NCBI GenBank assembly: GCA_963734275.1
Contig: CAVTGO010000017.1
Span: 62,001 to 126,000 of the forward strand
DNA length: 64,000 nucleotides
Reading direction: 5' to 3'
DNA from: CAVTGO01 sp963734275
GTDB lineage: Bacteria > Actinomycetota > UBA4738 > HRBIN12
The notes under the pieces: model-generated
Told to the model about the DNA's origin: nothing
The model's input: the letters and a program-made list of their open reading frames with translations, nothing else
Databases searched by the model: none
Shown: piece after piece, positions 48,942 to 57,907 of the stretch
Layout: each line of letters starts with the position of its first letter
Position numbering within the stretch: position 1 is the first letter of the stretch
Position numbers and translations under genes: made by a program

Positions 48942-49523
48942 GTGAGACGGCCCGCCCGCGTCCTTGCCTGCCTCCTCCTCGCCTTCGCGCTCGCCGGCGC
49001 CTGCACGTCGGGGTCGACCTCGGTCACCGGCGGCACCACCGTGGAGCCGACCGGCCCGACGGCGACGGGCCCGACCGCGGCCACCGGAGCGACGGCGCCG
49101 ACCGGCCCCACCGCGGGCGGACCGTTCGACGGGCCCGTCTCGATCGCGAACGCGCCCGAGGCCGCGGCGGCGGGGTTCGACATCGCGTTCTTCTCCTGCG
49201 AGGGCGTCCTCTCCGAGTGGCGGTACATCGTGCAGGCGGATCTCGGAGGGGGTTTCGTCTTCGACGTGGACACCACGGTCGATCTCTCGGACGGCTCGGG
49301 GCGGCTCGTCTTCGGGGGCGAGTTCCAGCTCGAGGGGCTCGGGACGCTCACGTGGCAGGACTCCCTCCGCGTCGAGGTCGCCGGCACCGCGGACGCACCC
49401 ACCCTCGTGGGGTCGAACCTCAAGGTCGACATCTCGGGCTCGATCCCGATCCCTCTCGAGACGTTCGAGATCTTCCCGGAGCAGAGGGAGATCCCGATCG
49501 AAGCCGGCTCCGACCGGTGCTGA
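48942..49523 (+). CDS. Lipoprotein with Thr/Pro/Gly linker, unknown function
   Basis: 193 residues. Signal VLACLLLAFALAGACTSGS has a lipobox ending in Cys (about 21). A low-complexity linker follows, built of PTGPTATGPTAATGATAPTG (about 37-56). The globular part (about 70-193) is beta-rich with IAFFSCEGVLSEWRYIVQAD and LVFGGEFQLEGLGTLTWQDS, and ends in Cys. No family is recognised. It is expected on the outer face of the membrane. It separates the divergent ku promoter region from ligD, which has its own -10. Confidence 0.7.
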   Translation: MRRPARVLACLLLAFALAGACTSGSTSVTGGTTVEPTGPTATGPTAATGATAPTGPTAGGPFDGPVSIANAPEAAAAGFDIAFFSCEGVLSEWRYIVQADLGGGFVFDVDTTVDLSDGSGRLVFGGEFQLEGLGTLTWQDSLRVEVAGTADAPTLVGSNLKVDISGSIPIPLETFEIFPEQREIPIEAGSDRC

Positions 49524-49538
49524 ACCGCACCTGAGGGC

Positions 49539-49544
49539 TACCAT
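49539..49544 (+). promoter_or_regulatory. -10 box of a leaderless ligD promoter
   Basis: TACCAT at 49539-49544 precedes the ligD ATG (49551) by six bases and lies 15 bases after the lipoprotein stop. ligD could therefore be transcribed on its own as a leaderless mRNA. Confidence 0.5.
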
Positions 49545-49550
49545 CGCCGG

Positions 49551-52052
49551 ATGCCGGCGAGGAAGAAGGGCACCGGCGGCCGCGCGTTCACGGTGGACCT
49601 GCCGCGGCCGCTGCCCGTCGAGAAGCGCACGGACGCATGGTGGACGGAGGCCGACGGCCGCGAGCTCCGCCTGTCCAATCTCGACAAGATCTTCTGGCCC
49701 GACGAGGGCTACACGAAGGGCGACCTCGTCGCCTACTACTTCAACGTCGCCGAGCTGATCCTGCCGTACCTCCGCGACCGCCCGCTCACGATGAAGCGCA
49801 TGCCCGACGGCATCGCGGGCGACTTCTTCTATGAGAAGACCGCGCCCTCGCACACGCCCGAGTGGGTCGAGCGTTGCCACGTGGAGAGCGAGGACAGCAA
49901 GGAGGGCGTCATCGGGTATCTGAGGGTCCAGGACCCCTCGACGCTGCTCTACGTCGCGAACCTCGGCTGCATCGAGATGCACCCGCTCCACTCGCGATGC
50001 GCGACGATCGAGGCGCCCGACTACCTGTTCTTCGACCTCGACCCGATGGAGGCGCCGTTCGAGGCGGTCCTCGCCGTCTCGCTGCACGTGCGGGCCGCGC
50101 TCGAGACCCTCGGCCTGGTCGGCTACCCGAAGACGAGCGGGGCGACCGGCGTACAGATCTACGTCCCCATCGAACCCGGGTGGTCCTACCAGCAGGTCCG
50201 GGACTTCGTGGGCACGGTCGGCCGGATGATCGAGCGAGCCGACCCCGAGCGCGTGACGATGGCCTGGCGGATCGAGAACCGCACCGGCAAGGTGTTCATC
50301 GACCACAACATGAACCGCCGCGGCGCCAACATCTCGGCCGTGTACTCGATGCGGCCGGAGCCTGGTGCGACGCTCTCGACGCCGCTCACGTGGGACGAGG
50401 TCGAGGCCGGCGTGACGCCGCGGGACTTCCGGATCGACACCGTGTGGGAGCGGTTCGACCGCGTCGGCGACCTGTTCGAGGGCGTCCGCACCGCTCCGCA
50501 GGACCTGACCGCCGCGCTGGAGGCCGTCGGACTCCCGGGCGCGAAGGAGCTCGCGTCATCGGGCCGGCGGACCTCGGCCGAGGTGATCGCCGCTTCGAAG
50601 GACCCGAACCTGGCCGAGTACCTGCGCAAGCGCACGTTCGGACCCGAGGGGACGAGCGAGCCGGCCCCCGGCGAGGCGACCGGCGCGGGGAATTCGTTCG
50701 TGATCCACAAGCACCGGGCCACGCGGCTGCATTACGACGTGCGCCTGGAACGTGATGGCGCGCTCCCCTCGTGGGCCGTGCCGCGGGGCCTTCCGACGAA
50801 CCCCGGCGACAAGCGGCTCGCGGTCCACACCGAGGACCATCCGCTCGAATACGGCTCGTTCGAGGGGACCATCCCGGCGGGTCACTACGGCGCCGGCGAG
50901 GTCCGCATCTTCGACAACGGGACCTACGAACCGCTCGAGTGGACCGAGAAGAAGGTGAGCTTCCGCCTGCACGGTCGCCGCTATCCCGGCCTCGAGTACC
51001 ACTTCGTGAAGACCCGTACCGACTGGCTCGCCTTCCTGGCCTCGCACCAGGACGCGCCGATGATCGCCTCGCCGCCGACGATCGGCCCCATGCTCGCCGA
51101 GGGCGGATGGAAGGCCTTCGACGACCCCGCGTGGTGGTTCGAGCCGAAGTTCGACGGGATCCGGTCGATGACGTATCTCGCGACCGACCTCACGCGGCTG
51201 GTCACGCGCACCGGACGGGACGTCACCAACCAGTACCCGGAGCTCCAAATGATCCACGAGCTGGTGAACCAGGTGAACGCGGTGATCGACGCGGAGATCG
51301 TAGCGTTCGACGAGGAGGGCAAGAACTCGTTCGAGGCGCTCCAGCAGCGGATGAACCTGTCGAACGAGCGCGAGATCAAGCGGATCTCGCAGACGATCCC
51401 GACGGCGCTGGTCGCCTTCGACCTGGTCTGGCTCGACGGACACGACCTGACGCAGCTGACGCTCGAGGAGCGGCGCGATCTGCTCGTTTCCGTCGTGGAG
51501 ACCGACCACCGGCTCCAGCTCGTCACGCATGTCGAGGGGGACGGGAAGGCGTTCGCGAAGATCGCCGAGGGCCTCGGTCTGGAGGGTGTCGTCGCGAAGA
51601 AGACCGGCTCGCGCTACCACCCCGGGAAACGCTCGCCCGATTGGCGCAAGATCAAGCTCACGAACACGCAGGACTGCGTGATCCTCGGCTGGACGCCGGG
51701 CCAGGGCGGGCGGGCGGGGACCTTCGGCGCGCTGCTCGTCGGCGCCTTCGTGGACGGGAAGCTGCTGTGGATCGGCCAGGTCGGCACCGGCTTCACGGCG
51801 AAGACGCTCGACCGGCTCATGGAGCTGCTCCGACCGCTGGTACGGACGACTCCTCCGGGCGACGACCCGGACCTCGCGAAGGTGCCGGGCGCCACGTTCG
51901 TCGAGCCGAGCCTCGTGTGCGAGGTGGAGTACCTCGAGATCACGAAGAGCACACACAAGATGCGTGCGCCGAGCTTCAAGGGACTGCGCGACGACAAGCT
52001 GCCCGAGGATTGTGTCCTGGAGCGCCCCAGAGGACGCACGCAAGGGAGTTAG
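49551..52052 (+). CDS. ligD: Multidomain ATP-dependent DNA ligase LigD
   Basis: An 833-residue NHEJ enzyme with the mycobacterial domain order. (1) Primase-like polymerase, about 35-320, with catalytic Asp pair in YLFFDLDPMEAP (about 160-171). (2) 3'-phosphoesterase, about 380-500, with FVIHKHRATRLHYDVRLERD (about 384-403). (3) Ligase, about 525-830, with the adenylated Lys in WFEPKFDGIRS (about 529-539), VAFDLVWLDG, LEGVVAKKTGSRYHPGKRS and the OB-fold QVGTGFTAKTLDRL. Together with Ku it seals double-strand breaks without a template. ATG 49551 stands six bases behind TACCAT. It ends with a 4-base overlap with the convergent DUF5319 gene. Confidence 0.96.
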   Translation: MPARKKGTGGRAFTVDLPRPLPVEKRTDAWWTEADGRELRLSNLDKIFWPDEGYTKGDLVAYYFNVAELILPYLRDRPLTMKRMPDGIAGDFFYEKTAPSHTPEWVERCHVESEDSKEGVIGYLRVQDPSTLLYVANLGCIEMHPLHSRCATIEAPDYLFFDLDPMEAPFEAVLAVSLHVRAALETLGLVGYPKTSGATGVQIYVPIEPGWSYQQVRDFVGTVGRMIERADPERVTMAWRIENRTGKVFIDHNMNRRGANISAVYSMRPEPGATLSTPLTWDEVEAGVTPRDFRIDTVWERFDRVGDLFEGVRTAPQDLTAALEAVGLPGAKELASSGRRTSAEVIAASKDPNLAEYLRKRTFGPEGTSEPAPGEATGAGNSFVIHKHRATRLHYDVRLERDGALPSWAVPRGLPTNPGDKRLAVHTEDHPLEYGSFEGTIPAGHYGAGEVRIFDNGTYEPLEWTEKKVSFRLHGRRYPGLEYHFVKTRTDWLAFLASHQDAPMIASPPTIGPMLAEGGWKAFDDPAWWFEPKFDGIRSMTYLATDLTRLVTRTGRDVTNQYPELQMIHELVNQVNAVIDAEIVAFDEEGKNSFEALQQRMNLSNEREIKRISQTIPTALVAFDLVWLDGHDLTQLTLEERRDLLVSVVETDHRLQLVTHVEGDGKAFAKIAEGLGLEGVVAKKTGSRYHPGKRSPDWRKIKLTNTQDCVILGWTPGQGGRAGTFGALLVGAFVDGKLLWIGQVGTGFTAKTLDRLMELLRPLVRTTPPGDDPDLAKVPGATFVEPSLVCEVEYLEITKSTHKMRAPSFKGLRDDKLPEDCVLERPRGRTQGS

Positions 52053-52564
52053 AAGGGTTCGAACCCGGCGCGGATCAACATGGCGCGAACCTCGCGTTCC
52101 TCCAGGCCCCGGTCCGTGAGCTCCTTGAAGATCCGGAGCGCGCCGAGCGAGCGCCCGCACCGCGGGCAGAACTGGAAGTGATCCTCGGCCGGCGTTTCGC
52201 ACCACGGACATCGATTGACCTCGACGCGATTGTCGGGCTCGAGTCCCGTGTCGGCGAGGGCGTCGATGTAGCCCTTGCCGTAGTCCCACTGGATGTACTC
52301 GTCCTCGCGGACCTCGAACGCGGGCTCGTGCATCCGTGGCTCCCCGGTCCGCAGCATGTGCTCGAGGTTCTCGCGCAGGAGCTCCCACTCGTAGAAGTGG
52401 TTCTCGCCGCAATCGGGGCAGGCGATCACGACGCCCTTCACACCCTGACCGAGGAAGATCCTGCGCATGCCGCCCAGATCCTCCAGGTCGGCACGGACGT
52501 TCTCCTCCTCGTCCGGTTCCAGGCCGAAGGTCTCCGCCTCGTCGTCGCCCTGCGGCTCTTCCAT
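52049..52564 (-). CDS. DUF5319-like protein with C-terminal zinc ribbons
   Basis: 171 residues. The N-terminal half carries an acidic start and ENVRADLEDLGGMRRIFLGQ (about 22-41), then VVIACPDCGENHFYEWELLR (about 46-65), which matches the actinobacterial DUF5319 core. The second half has a double zinc ribbon: VNRCPWCETP (about 122-131) and FQFCPRCGRSLG (about 136-147). The function is unknown; the Cys pairs suggest RNA or protein binding. ATG 52564 shares one base with the stop of the PIG-L gene (TGATG). The zinc-ribbon extension makes it longer than the plain family. Confidence 0.8.
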   Translation of the reverse strand: MEEPQGDDEAETFGLEPDEEENVRADLEDLGGMRRIFLGQGVKGVVIACPDCGENHFYEWELLRENLEHMLRTGEPRMHEPAFEVREDEYIQWDYGKGYIDALADTGLEPDNRVEVNRCPWCETPAEDHFQFCPRCGRSLGALRIFKELTDRGLEEREVRAMLIRAGFEPF

Positions 52565-53268
52565 CACTCCTCGTCCTCGTCCTGGAACGAGAAAGCCTTG
52601 AACGCCTCCGCGTACTCGAAGCCGCCCTCCTCGCCGAGCTCGCGCGCGCGCTCCCGCACCCATCTCGCGGTGTCCGGGCCGAGCTGAGACTCGTGCCTCG
52701 CGAGCGCGGCGAGCTTGGTCTCGAGCGTCTTCGTGATGTCCACGTACGTGTCGGGCTCCTCCGTGCTCAGCCAGAGGTTCGGGACCTCGAACGGCTCCAT
52801 GCCCTCCCTGAGCAGCTCGGGGAACTGCAAGCGCGTGGGAGCGTCGGGCATCACGGCGGTGAGCGCGAGGAGGCCGGCCTGCTTGTGATCCCAGTGGTTG
52901 ACGTACCCATTGCCGTGCCACAGGCGCGAGGGGTCGGGGGCCACGATCACGTCGGGTCGTATCGTCCGTACGACGCGCGTGACCGCGCGCCGCGTGTCGA
53001 GGTTCACCTCGAGCTCGCCGTCGGTGTAGCCGAGGAACGCCAGGCTCCGGACCCCGAGGACATCGGCGGCGGCCCGCTGCTCCCGCTCGCGGACCGGCGC
53101 CAAGGCCTCCCGCGTGGCGCCGGGCTCGTTCGAGCCCGCCGAGCCGTCGGTGATCACGCAGTAGTGGACCTCGGTCCCCTCGTTCGCCCAGGCCGCGATG
53201 GTGCCCCCGCACATGAACTCGGCGTCGTCGGGGTGGGCGAAGATCACGAGCGCGCTGGCGAACCTCAC
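52564..53268 (-). CDS. PIG-L/LmbE-family deacetylase
   Basis: A 234-residue zinc deacetylase. LVIFAHPDDAEFMCGGTIAA (about 7-26) contains the AHPDD metal and catalytic site, VHYCVITDGSAGSNEPGAT (about 34-52) and VNHWDHKQAGLLAL (about 122-135) with the third ligand His. This is the second PIG-L protein of the window. It is closer to the typical GlcNAc-inositol or mycothiol-conjugate type with the GSAGSNEP loop, but the substrate is not proven. GTG 53268; DUF5319 follows with a 1-base overlap. It is divergent from the membrane protein at 53346. Confidence 0.87.
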   Translation of the reverse strand: MRFASALVIFAHPDDAEFMCGGTIAAWANEGTEVHYCVITDGSAGSNEPGATREALAPVREREQRAAADVLGVRSLAFLGYTDGELEVNLDTRRAVTRVVRTIRPDVIVAPDPSRLWHGNGYVNHWDHKQAGLLALTAVMPDAPTRLQFPELLREGMEPFEVPNLWLSTEEPDTYVDITKTLETKLAALARHESQLGPDTARWVRERARELGEEGGFEYAEAFKAFSFQDEDEE

Positions 53269-53345
53269 CCGGCGAGGGTACCGGACCCTCCCGCGGACGG
53301 TGGGAGCGCTTGCGGGTGTCCCGGCGGCGGGGTTCGATACGCGCC

Positions 53346-54443
53346 GTGAGCGCCGCCGGCGGCAAGGATGCGAGGATCCGCGAGCTCGAGCGTGGGTTCC
53401 GCCACGCCGGCCTGCCGCTCCTGATCGAGGGCTATACGGCGACCGAGGACGTCTTCACGCGCGCGATACCGCTCCTGGTGCTCGTGTTCGTGCTCGAGGT
53501 CCTCGGCGCCGCGAACCTCGAGTGGTCCGTCGGCGTGAACGCCCTGGCGATCGCCGGCGGGATCGTGGTCCTCCTCGGCGCGTTCGGCGTCCTGAACGTG
53601 GTCCGCGGGCGGCCGTTCCTCTCGGTCCCGCGGAAGGTCGGCGTCCCCGAGCTCGCCGCCTTCGTCCTGTTCCCCGCGGGCCTGCCGCTCGCGTTCGGGG
53701 GCCAGCTGACGAGCGCCCTCGTGACGTCCCTCGCGAACCTTGCTCTCGTGCTCGCGATCTACGTGGTCGTCGGGTTCGGCGTGTTCTCGATCCTTCGGTG
53801 GTCCGTCGAGCGGTTCATCCAACAGCTCGGGGCGTCGCTCACGCTCCTGGTCCGGGCGCTGCCGCTCCTGCTGTTCTTCGCCCTGGTGACGTTCTTCACC
53901 GCCGAGTACTGGCTGCTGTTCGGGAGCGCGAGCAACGCGACGTTCTACGCGGCCGTCTTCCTGTTCGCCGTCCTGATCGCGTCCTTCCTGTTGTTCCGGC
54001 TGTCCGGGAGCGTGCGCGACCTCGAGCGGGACAGCGCGCTCGCCGTCCCGCTGCGGCGACGTCAGCGCGTGAACGTGGGGCTCGTCATCTTCATCGCACA
54101 GGCGCTCCAGGTGGCCTTCGTCGGGCTCACGATCTGGCTCTGCTTCATGGTGTTCGGCGCCCTGCTCGTGTCGACCGCCATCCGGGTGGAGTGGCTGGGC
54201 TCGGAGGGCCACGAGCTGTTCACCCTCGCCTTCCTGGGTGAGCGGCTGGCGATCACCAAAGAGCTCGTGCGGACCTCGGCCGGCGTGGCGTCGTTCTCGG
54301 CGCTGTACTACGCGGTCGCCTCGGCGGTGGACTCGGCATACCGGGACGAGTTCGTCGAGCGGCTCACCGATCAGCTGCGCGACACGTTCCAGTCCCGGAA
54401 CGAGTACCTCGGACTGATCGCGGACCGCGACGGCGCGGGGTGA
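53346..54443 (+). CDS. Integral membrane protein with about seven helices, unknown function
   Basis: 365 residues. Hydrophobic helices include IPLLVLVFVLEVLGAANL (about 36-53), VNALAIAGGIVVLLGAFGVL, LVLAIYVVVGFGVFSIL, LLVRALPLLLFFALVTFFTA (about 166-185), FYAAVFLFAVLIASFLLF (about 197-214), LVIFIAQALQVAFVGLTIWL and VASFSALYYAVASAVDSAY. Charged loops such as GSVRDLERDSALAVPLRRRQ alternate with them. The C-terminus is cytosolic. I know of no function; similar proteins are common in actinobacteria. The GTG at 53346 is preferred over an upstream ATG at 53310 because the longer frame adds only basic residues. Confidence 0.72.
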   Translation: MSAAGGKDARIRELERGFRHAGLPLLIEGYTATEDVFTRAIPLLVLVFVLEVLGAANLEWSVGVNALAIAGGIVVLLGAFGVLNVVRGRPFLSVPRKVGVPELAAFVLFPAGLPLAFGGQLTSALVTSLANLALVLAIYVVVGFGVFSILRWSVERFIQQLGASLTLLVRALPLLLFFALVTFFTAEYWLLFGSASNATFYAAVFLFAVLIASFLLFRLSGSVRDLERDSALAVPLRRRQRVNVGLVIFIAQALQVAFVGLTIWLCFMVFGALLVSTAIRVEWLGSEGHELFTLAFLGERLAITKELVRTSAGVASFSALYYAVASAVDSAYRDEFVERLTDQLRDTFQSRNEYLGLIADRDGAG

Positions 54444-54447
54444 CGCC

Positions 54448-54801
54448 CTACTCCTTGTAGATCGCCCAGAACTTCTTCACGGGGGTGAGCGCCCTCCAGG
54501 TGGCCTTCGAATCCTTCGGCGTGATGAGTACGTCGCCGGGGCCGGCGCGGTGGACGGTGCCGTCCGGCTCGGTGAGCTCCACCTGGCCCTCGATGATCAC
54601 GGCGATCTCGTGGTACGGCGGCTCCATCGGTCCGGCCTCCGGATCGCGCTTCCACAGGCCGAACGAGAACCGCCCGTCGCCCGAGCGGAACAGGACGGTC
54701 TCCTCCCCCGGCGGGACCGGGTCGCCCTCCTCGGTGGGGATCACGTCCCAGACATGCTCCTGGTCGGCGACGATCGCGCGGATACTGGGGTCGAAGGTCA
54801 T
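54448..54801 (-). CDS. Cupin-domain protein (DUF861/Cupin_3-like)
   Basis: 117 residues forming one small cupin barrel: PYHEIAVIIEGQVELTEPDG (about 62-81), HRAGPGDVLITPKDSKATWR (about 84-103) and the C-terminal KKFWAIYKE. The glutamate in YHEI and the His nearby could bind a metal; the PGD turn is the second cupin motif. Homologues are linked to ureidoglycine-type or sugar-related chemistry, but no substrate is evident. ATG 54801 has GGGAGGAG upstream. It lies 32 bases downstream of argH on the same strand and may be the last gene of the arginine operon. Confidence 0.82.
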   Translation of the reverse strand: MTFDPSIRAIVADQEHVWDVIPTEEGDPVPPGEETVLFRSGDGRFSFGLWKRDPEAGPMEPPYHEIAVIIEGQVELTEPDGTVHRAGPGDVLITPKDSKATWRALTPVKKFWAIYKE

Positions 54802-54833
54802 CGGCGGCTCCTCCCGGACGGTGGGAGCGCAGC

Positions 54834-56219
54834 CTAGCCGAGGCTCGCGAGCGCTTCCTCGATCGCGGCGATCTGGGCGCGGACCGAGTCGGGCGACGGA
54901 CCGCCGGGCGTGGTGCGGGCCCGGACGGCGCGGTCCGCGTCGAGCAGGACCGCGCCGTCCGTGAGACCGAGGGTTGACCATTCGTCCGGAGAGAGGGAAT
55001 GGAGCGAACGCCCCTCGGTCTCGAGCCGCCGGAGCAGCTCGCCCACACGTCCATGCGCCTCGCGGAACGGCACGCCGTGGCGGACGAGCGCCTCCGCGAG
55101 GTCGGTCGCGTACAGCCCCTCGGCGGCGGACGCCGCGCGCATCGCCTCGGGGTGGAACACGAGCTTCTCGACGCAGCCGGCCAGCGCGGCCAGGACCGCC
55201 TCGAGCGTGTCCGCTGCGTCGAACGCCGGCTCCTTGTCCTCCTGCAGGTCCCGGTGGTAGCCGAGCGGAAGCCCTTGCAGCGCAGCGGTCACCGTGACGA
55301 GGGCGCCAGTGATGCGCGCCGCCTTCGCGCGGGCGAGCTCGGCGACGTCGGGGTTCCGCTTCTGCGGCATCATGCTCGAGCCCGTCGAGTACGCCTCGTC
55401 CAGGCTCGCCCAGCCGAGCGACTCCTCCGAGAAGCGTGCGATATCGGCCGCCAGGCGCGATAGGTGCGTGGAGCAGATCGCCGCGGTCGCGAGGAACTCC
55501 TGCACGACATCGCGGTCGCCCACGGCGTCGAGCGAGTTGTCGAAGGCCCGGTCGAAACCCAGCCGGGTGGCCGTCGCGGCCGGGTCGAGCCCGAGCGTCG
55601 AGGTCCCGAGCGCGCCGGCTCCGAGCGTCGAGGTGGACGCTCGCTCTGCCCAGTCGGCGAACCGGGCGCGGTCGCGCAGGAGTGCCCAGGCGTGGGCCAG
55701 CAGGTGATGGCCGAGCGTGACCGGCTGCGCGAACCGGCCGTGCGTGGTCCCCGGCATCACGGTCTCGGCGTGCTCGCGCGCGTGGCCGAGGAGCGCCCGG
55801 ATCGACCGCTCCACGCCCTCGTCGATCCGGCTCCGCGCGTCCAGGAGCCAGAGCCGCAGGTCGGCGATCACCAGGTCGTTGCGGCTGCGCCCCGCGTGGA
55901 GCTTCGCGCCGAGGTCGCCGAGGAGCTCGATCACCCCGCGCTCGACGGCCGAGTGCACGTCCTCGTCGGCCGGGTGAAAGGCGAACGTCCCGGCGGCGAT
56001 CGACGCCCCGACCTCGCGGAGGGCCTTCTCGAGCCGCGAGGCCTCGTCGGCGCTCAGCACGCCGGCGTCCTCGAGGGCGCGGGCGTGCGCCACCGATGCC
56101 TCGACGTCGTGGGGCGCCAGCCGGACGTCGAACCCGAGGCTCCGGCCGAGCGCGTGAGCCTCGGGGGCGGGCGGCGTCGAGAACCGGCCGGCCCACAGGG
56201 GCGCGTCGGGACCGCTCAC
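54834..56219 (-). CDS. argH: Argininosuccinate lyase
   Basis: 461 residues, the last step of arginine synthesis (argininosuccinate to arginine and fumarate). Family signature STGSSMMPQKRNPDVAELAR (about 280-299) with the catalytic Ser region, plus LHAGRSRNDLVIADLRLWLL (about 108-127) and PGTTHGRFAQPVTLGHHLLA (about 156-175). The length is normal. GTG 56219 overlaps the argG stop (GTGA), the last of the internal couplings of the operon. Confidence 0.96.
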   Translation of the reverse strand: MSGPDAPLWAGRFSTPPAPEAHALGRSLGFDVRLAPHDVEASVAHARALEDAGVLSADEASRLEKALREVGASIAAGTFAFHPADEDVHSAVERGVIELLGDLGAKLHAGRSRNDLVIADLRLWLLDARSRIDEGVERSIRALLGHAREHAETVMPGTTHGRFAQPVTLGHHLLAHAWALLRDRARFADWAERASTSTLGAGALGTSTLGLDPAATATRLGFDRAFDNSLDAVGDRDVVQEFLATAAICSTHLSRLAADIARFSEESLGWASLDEAYSTGSSMMPQKRNPDVAELARAKAARITGALVTVTAALQGLPLGYHRDLQEDKEPAFDAADTLEAVLAALAGCVEKLVFHPEAMRAASAAEGLYATDLAEALVRHGVPFREAHGRVGELLRRLETEGRSLHSLSPDEWSTLGLTDGAVLLDADRAVRARTTPGGPSPDSVRAQIAAIEEALASLG

Positions 56220-57409
56220 GCCGAGGGGCCCCCCTGCTTCGAGGACCACACCTTGAGCGGCAGGCCCCACAGGCGCACGAAGCCCTCGGCATGGCGGTGG
56301 TCGAACGCGTCCTCGCTGCCGTAGGTCGCGAGCGAGAGGTCGTAGAGGGAGTGCTCGGAGCGCCGCCCGACGACGGTGCAGGCGCCGGCCGAGAACTCCA
56401 GGCGGACCTCGCCGCTCACGTGCTCCTGCGTCGCGTCGACGTAGGCGTCCAGGGACGTGCGGAGCGGGCTGAACCACAGGCCGTCGTAGACCAGGTCCGC
56501 CCACCGCTGCTCGATCCCGGGTTTGTGGTGGGCGACCTCACGCTCGAGCGTGAGGTCCTCGAGGGCGCGGTGGGCGGCGATCAGCGCGAGCGCACCCGGC
56601 ACCTCGTACAGCTCGCGCGACTTGATGCCCACCCGGCGGTTCTCGATCATGTCCACCCGCCCGAACCCGTACCGCCCGCCGAGCGCGTCGACGGCGCGGA
56701 TCAGCTCGGGGAGCTGGGTCGACGCCTCGTCCAAGGCGACCGGCACGCCGCGCTCGAACGTGACCGAGATCTCCGCCGGCTCGCTCGGCCGGTCGGCCGG
56801 CGCCGCGGTGCGCGCGAACGCGTCCTCGGGCGGGGCCGCCCACGGGTCCTCGAGCGGCCCGCACTCGGCCGTTCGGCCCCACAGGTTCTCGTCGATCGAG
56901 TATGCGGTCGCGACCGTGGAGATCGGGATCCCCCACTCCCCCGCCAGGGCGATCGCCTTCTCGCGAGCGATCCCGTGGTCGCGGATCGGCGCGAGGATCC
57001 GCAGGTCGGGCGCGAGCACGCCGAACGACACCTCGAACCGCACCTGATCGTTGCCCTTGCCGGTGCAGCCGTGGGCGACGACGCCCGCGTCCACCTCGCG
57101 CGCGACCTTCACGACCTCGTCGGCGATCAACGGGCGCGCGAGCCCGGACACCATGGGGTACTTCCCCTCGTACAGGCCGTTCGCCTTGATCGCCAGCGTC
57201 AGGAACTCGCCGGCGAACCGGTCGACGGCATCGATCACCCGGACCTGCGAGGCGCCCGCCAGCTCGCCCCGGCGCCGGATCTGCTCGAAGTCCTCCTGCT
57301 GCCCGACGTCCACGGCGACGGCGTGGACCTCGAAGCCGTGCTCGACGAGCCAGCGGACGGCGACCGAGGTGTCGAGCCCGCCCGAGTATGCGAGGACCGC
57401 GCGTTCCAT
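56216..57409 (-). CDS. argG: Argininosuccinate synthase
   Basis: 397 residues, joining citrulline and aspartate with ATP. N-type ATP pyrophosphatase motif AVLAYSGGLDTSVAVRWLVE (about 4-23), CTGKGNDQVRFEVSF (about 115-129) and SIDENLWGRTAECGPLEDPW (about 171-190). Standard length. ATG 57409 follows the argR stop after 3 bases. It precedes argH with a GTGA overlap. Confidence 0.97.
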   Translation of the reverse strand: MERAVLAYSGGLDTSVAVRWLVEHGFEVHAVAVDVGQQEDFEQIRRRGELAGASQVRVIDAVDRFAGEFLTLAIKANGLYEGKYPMVSGLARPLIADEVVKVAREVDAGVVAHGCTGKGNDQVRFEVSFGVLAPDLRILAPIRDHGIAREKAIALAGEWGIPISTVATAYSIDENLWGRTAECGPLEDPWAAPPEDAFARTAAPADRPSEPAEISVTFERGVPVALDEASTQLPELIRAVDALGGRYGFGRVDMIENRRVGIKSRELYEVPGALALIAAHRALEDLTLEREVAHHKPGIEQRWADLVYDGLWFSPLRTSLDAYVDATQEHVSGEVRLEFSAGACTVVGRRSEHSLYDLSLATYGSEDAFDHRHAEGFVRLWGLPLKVWSSKQGGPSA

Positions 57410-57412
57410 CGT

Positions 57413-57907
57413 CTACCCCTCTCCCGCCGCGACGGTGTCCGTGACCTGCGCGAGGGCCCGCTCGACCGCCCGCGCGGTGGAGCCCCGGCGGGGCACCACG
57501 AGGATCGTGTTGTCGCCGGCGATGGTGCCGGCGACGTCGGTGAGCGCCGCGCGGTCGAGCGCCTCGGCCAGCGCGCTCGCGGCGCCCGGGGGGGTGCGGA
57601 GCAGAAGCAGCTCCCCGGCGCCCGGCGTGACCGTGAGCAGGAACTCGTCGAGCGCGTGCCGGAGCATCGTGACCGGCGGGTGCGCCTCGGCCTCGCCAGG
57701 CACGACGTATCGGACGCCGTCGGGGTCGTGCACGCGCGCGAGCCCGAGCTCCTCGACGTCTCGGCTGATCGTGGACTGCGTCGCCTCGAGGCCGAGCGCC
57801 TGGAGCCTGCCGCGGATCTCCTCCTGGCTGCCGAGGCGCTCGCGCGCCACGATCGACAGGATCGCCCGTTGGCGCTTGGACTTCAGCGCGACGCCGCCCC
57901 GGTTCAC
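57413..57907 (-). CDS. argR: Arginine repressor
   Basis: 164 residues. The N-terminal winged helix contains [20 protein letters not shown] (about 10-29) and the recognition part [20 protein letters not shown] (about 41-60). The C-terminal oligomerisation domain holds the arginine-binding [20 protein letters not shown] (about 92-111) and [17 protein letters not shown] (about 124-140) with the GT-AGD-NT motif. It should repress this operon through the palindrome at 61043-61059. GTG 57907 overlaps argB (GTGA). Confidence 0.95.
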   Translation of the reverse strand: MNRGGVALKSKRQRAILSIVARERLGSQEEIRGRLQALGLEATQSTISRDVEELGLARVHDPDGVRYVVPGEAEAHPPVTMLRHALDEFLLTVTPGAGELLLLRTPPGAASALAEALDRAALTDVAGTIAGDNTILVVPRRGSTARAVERALAQVTDTVAAGEG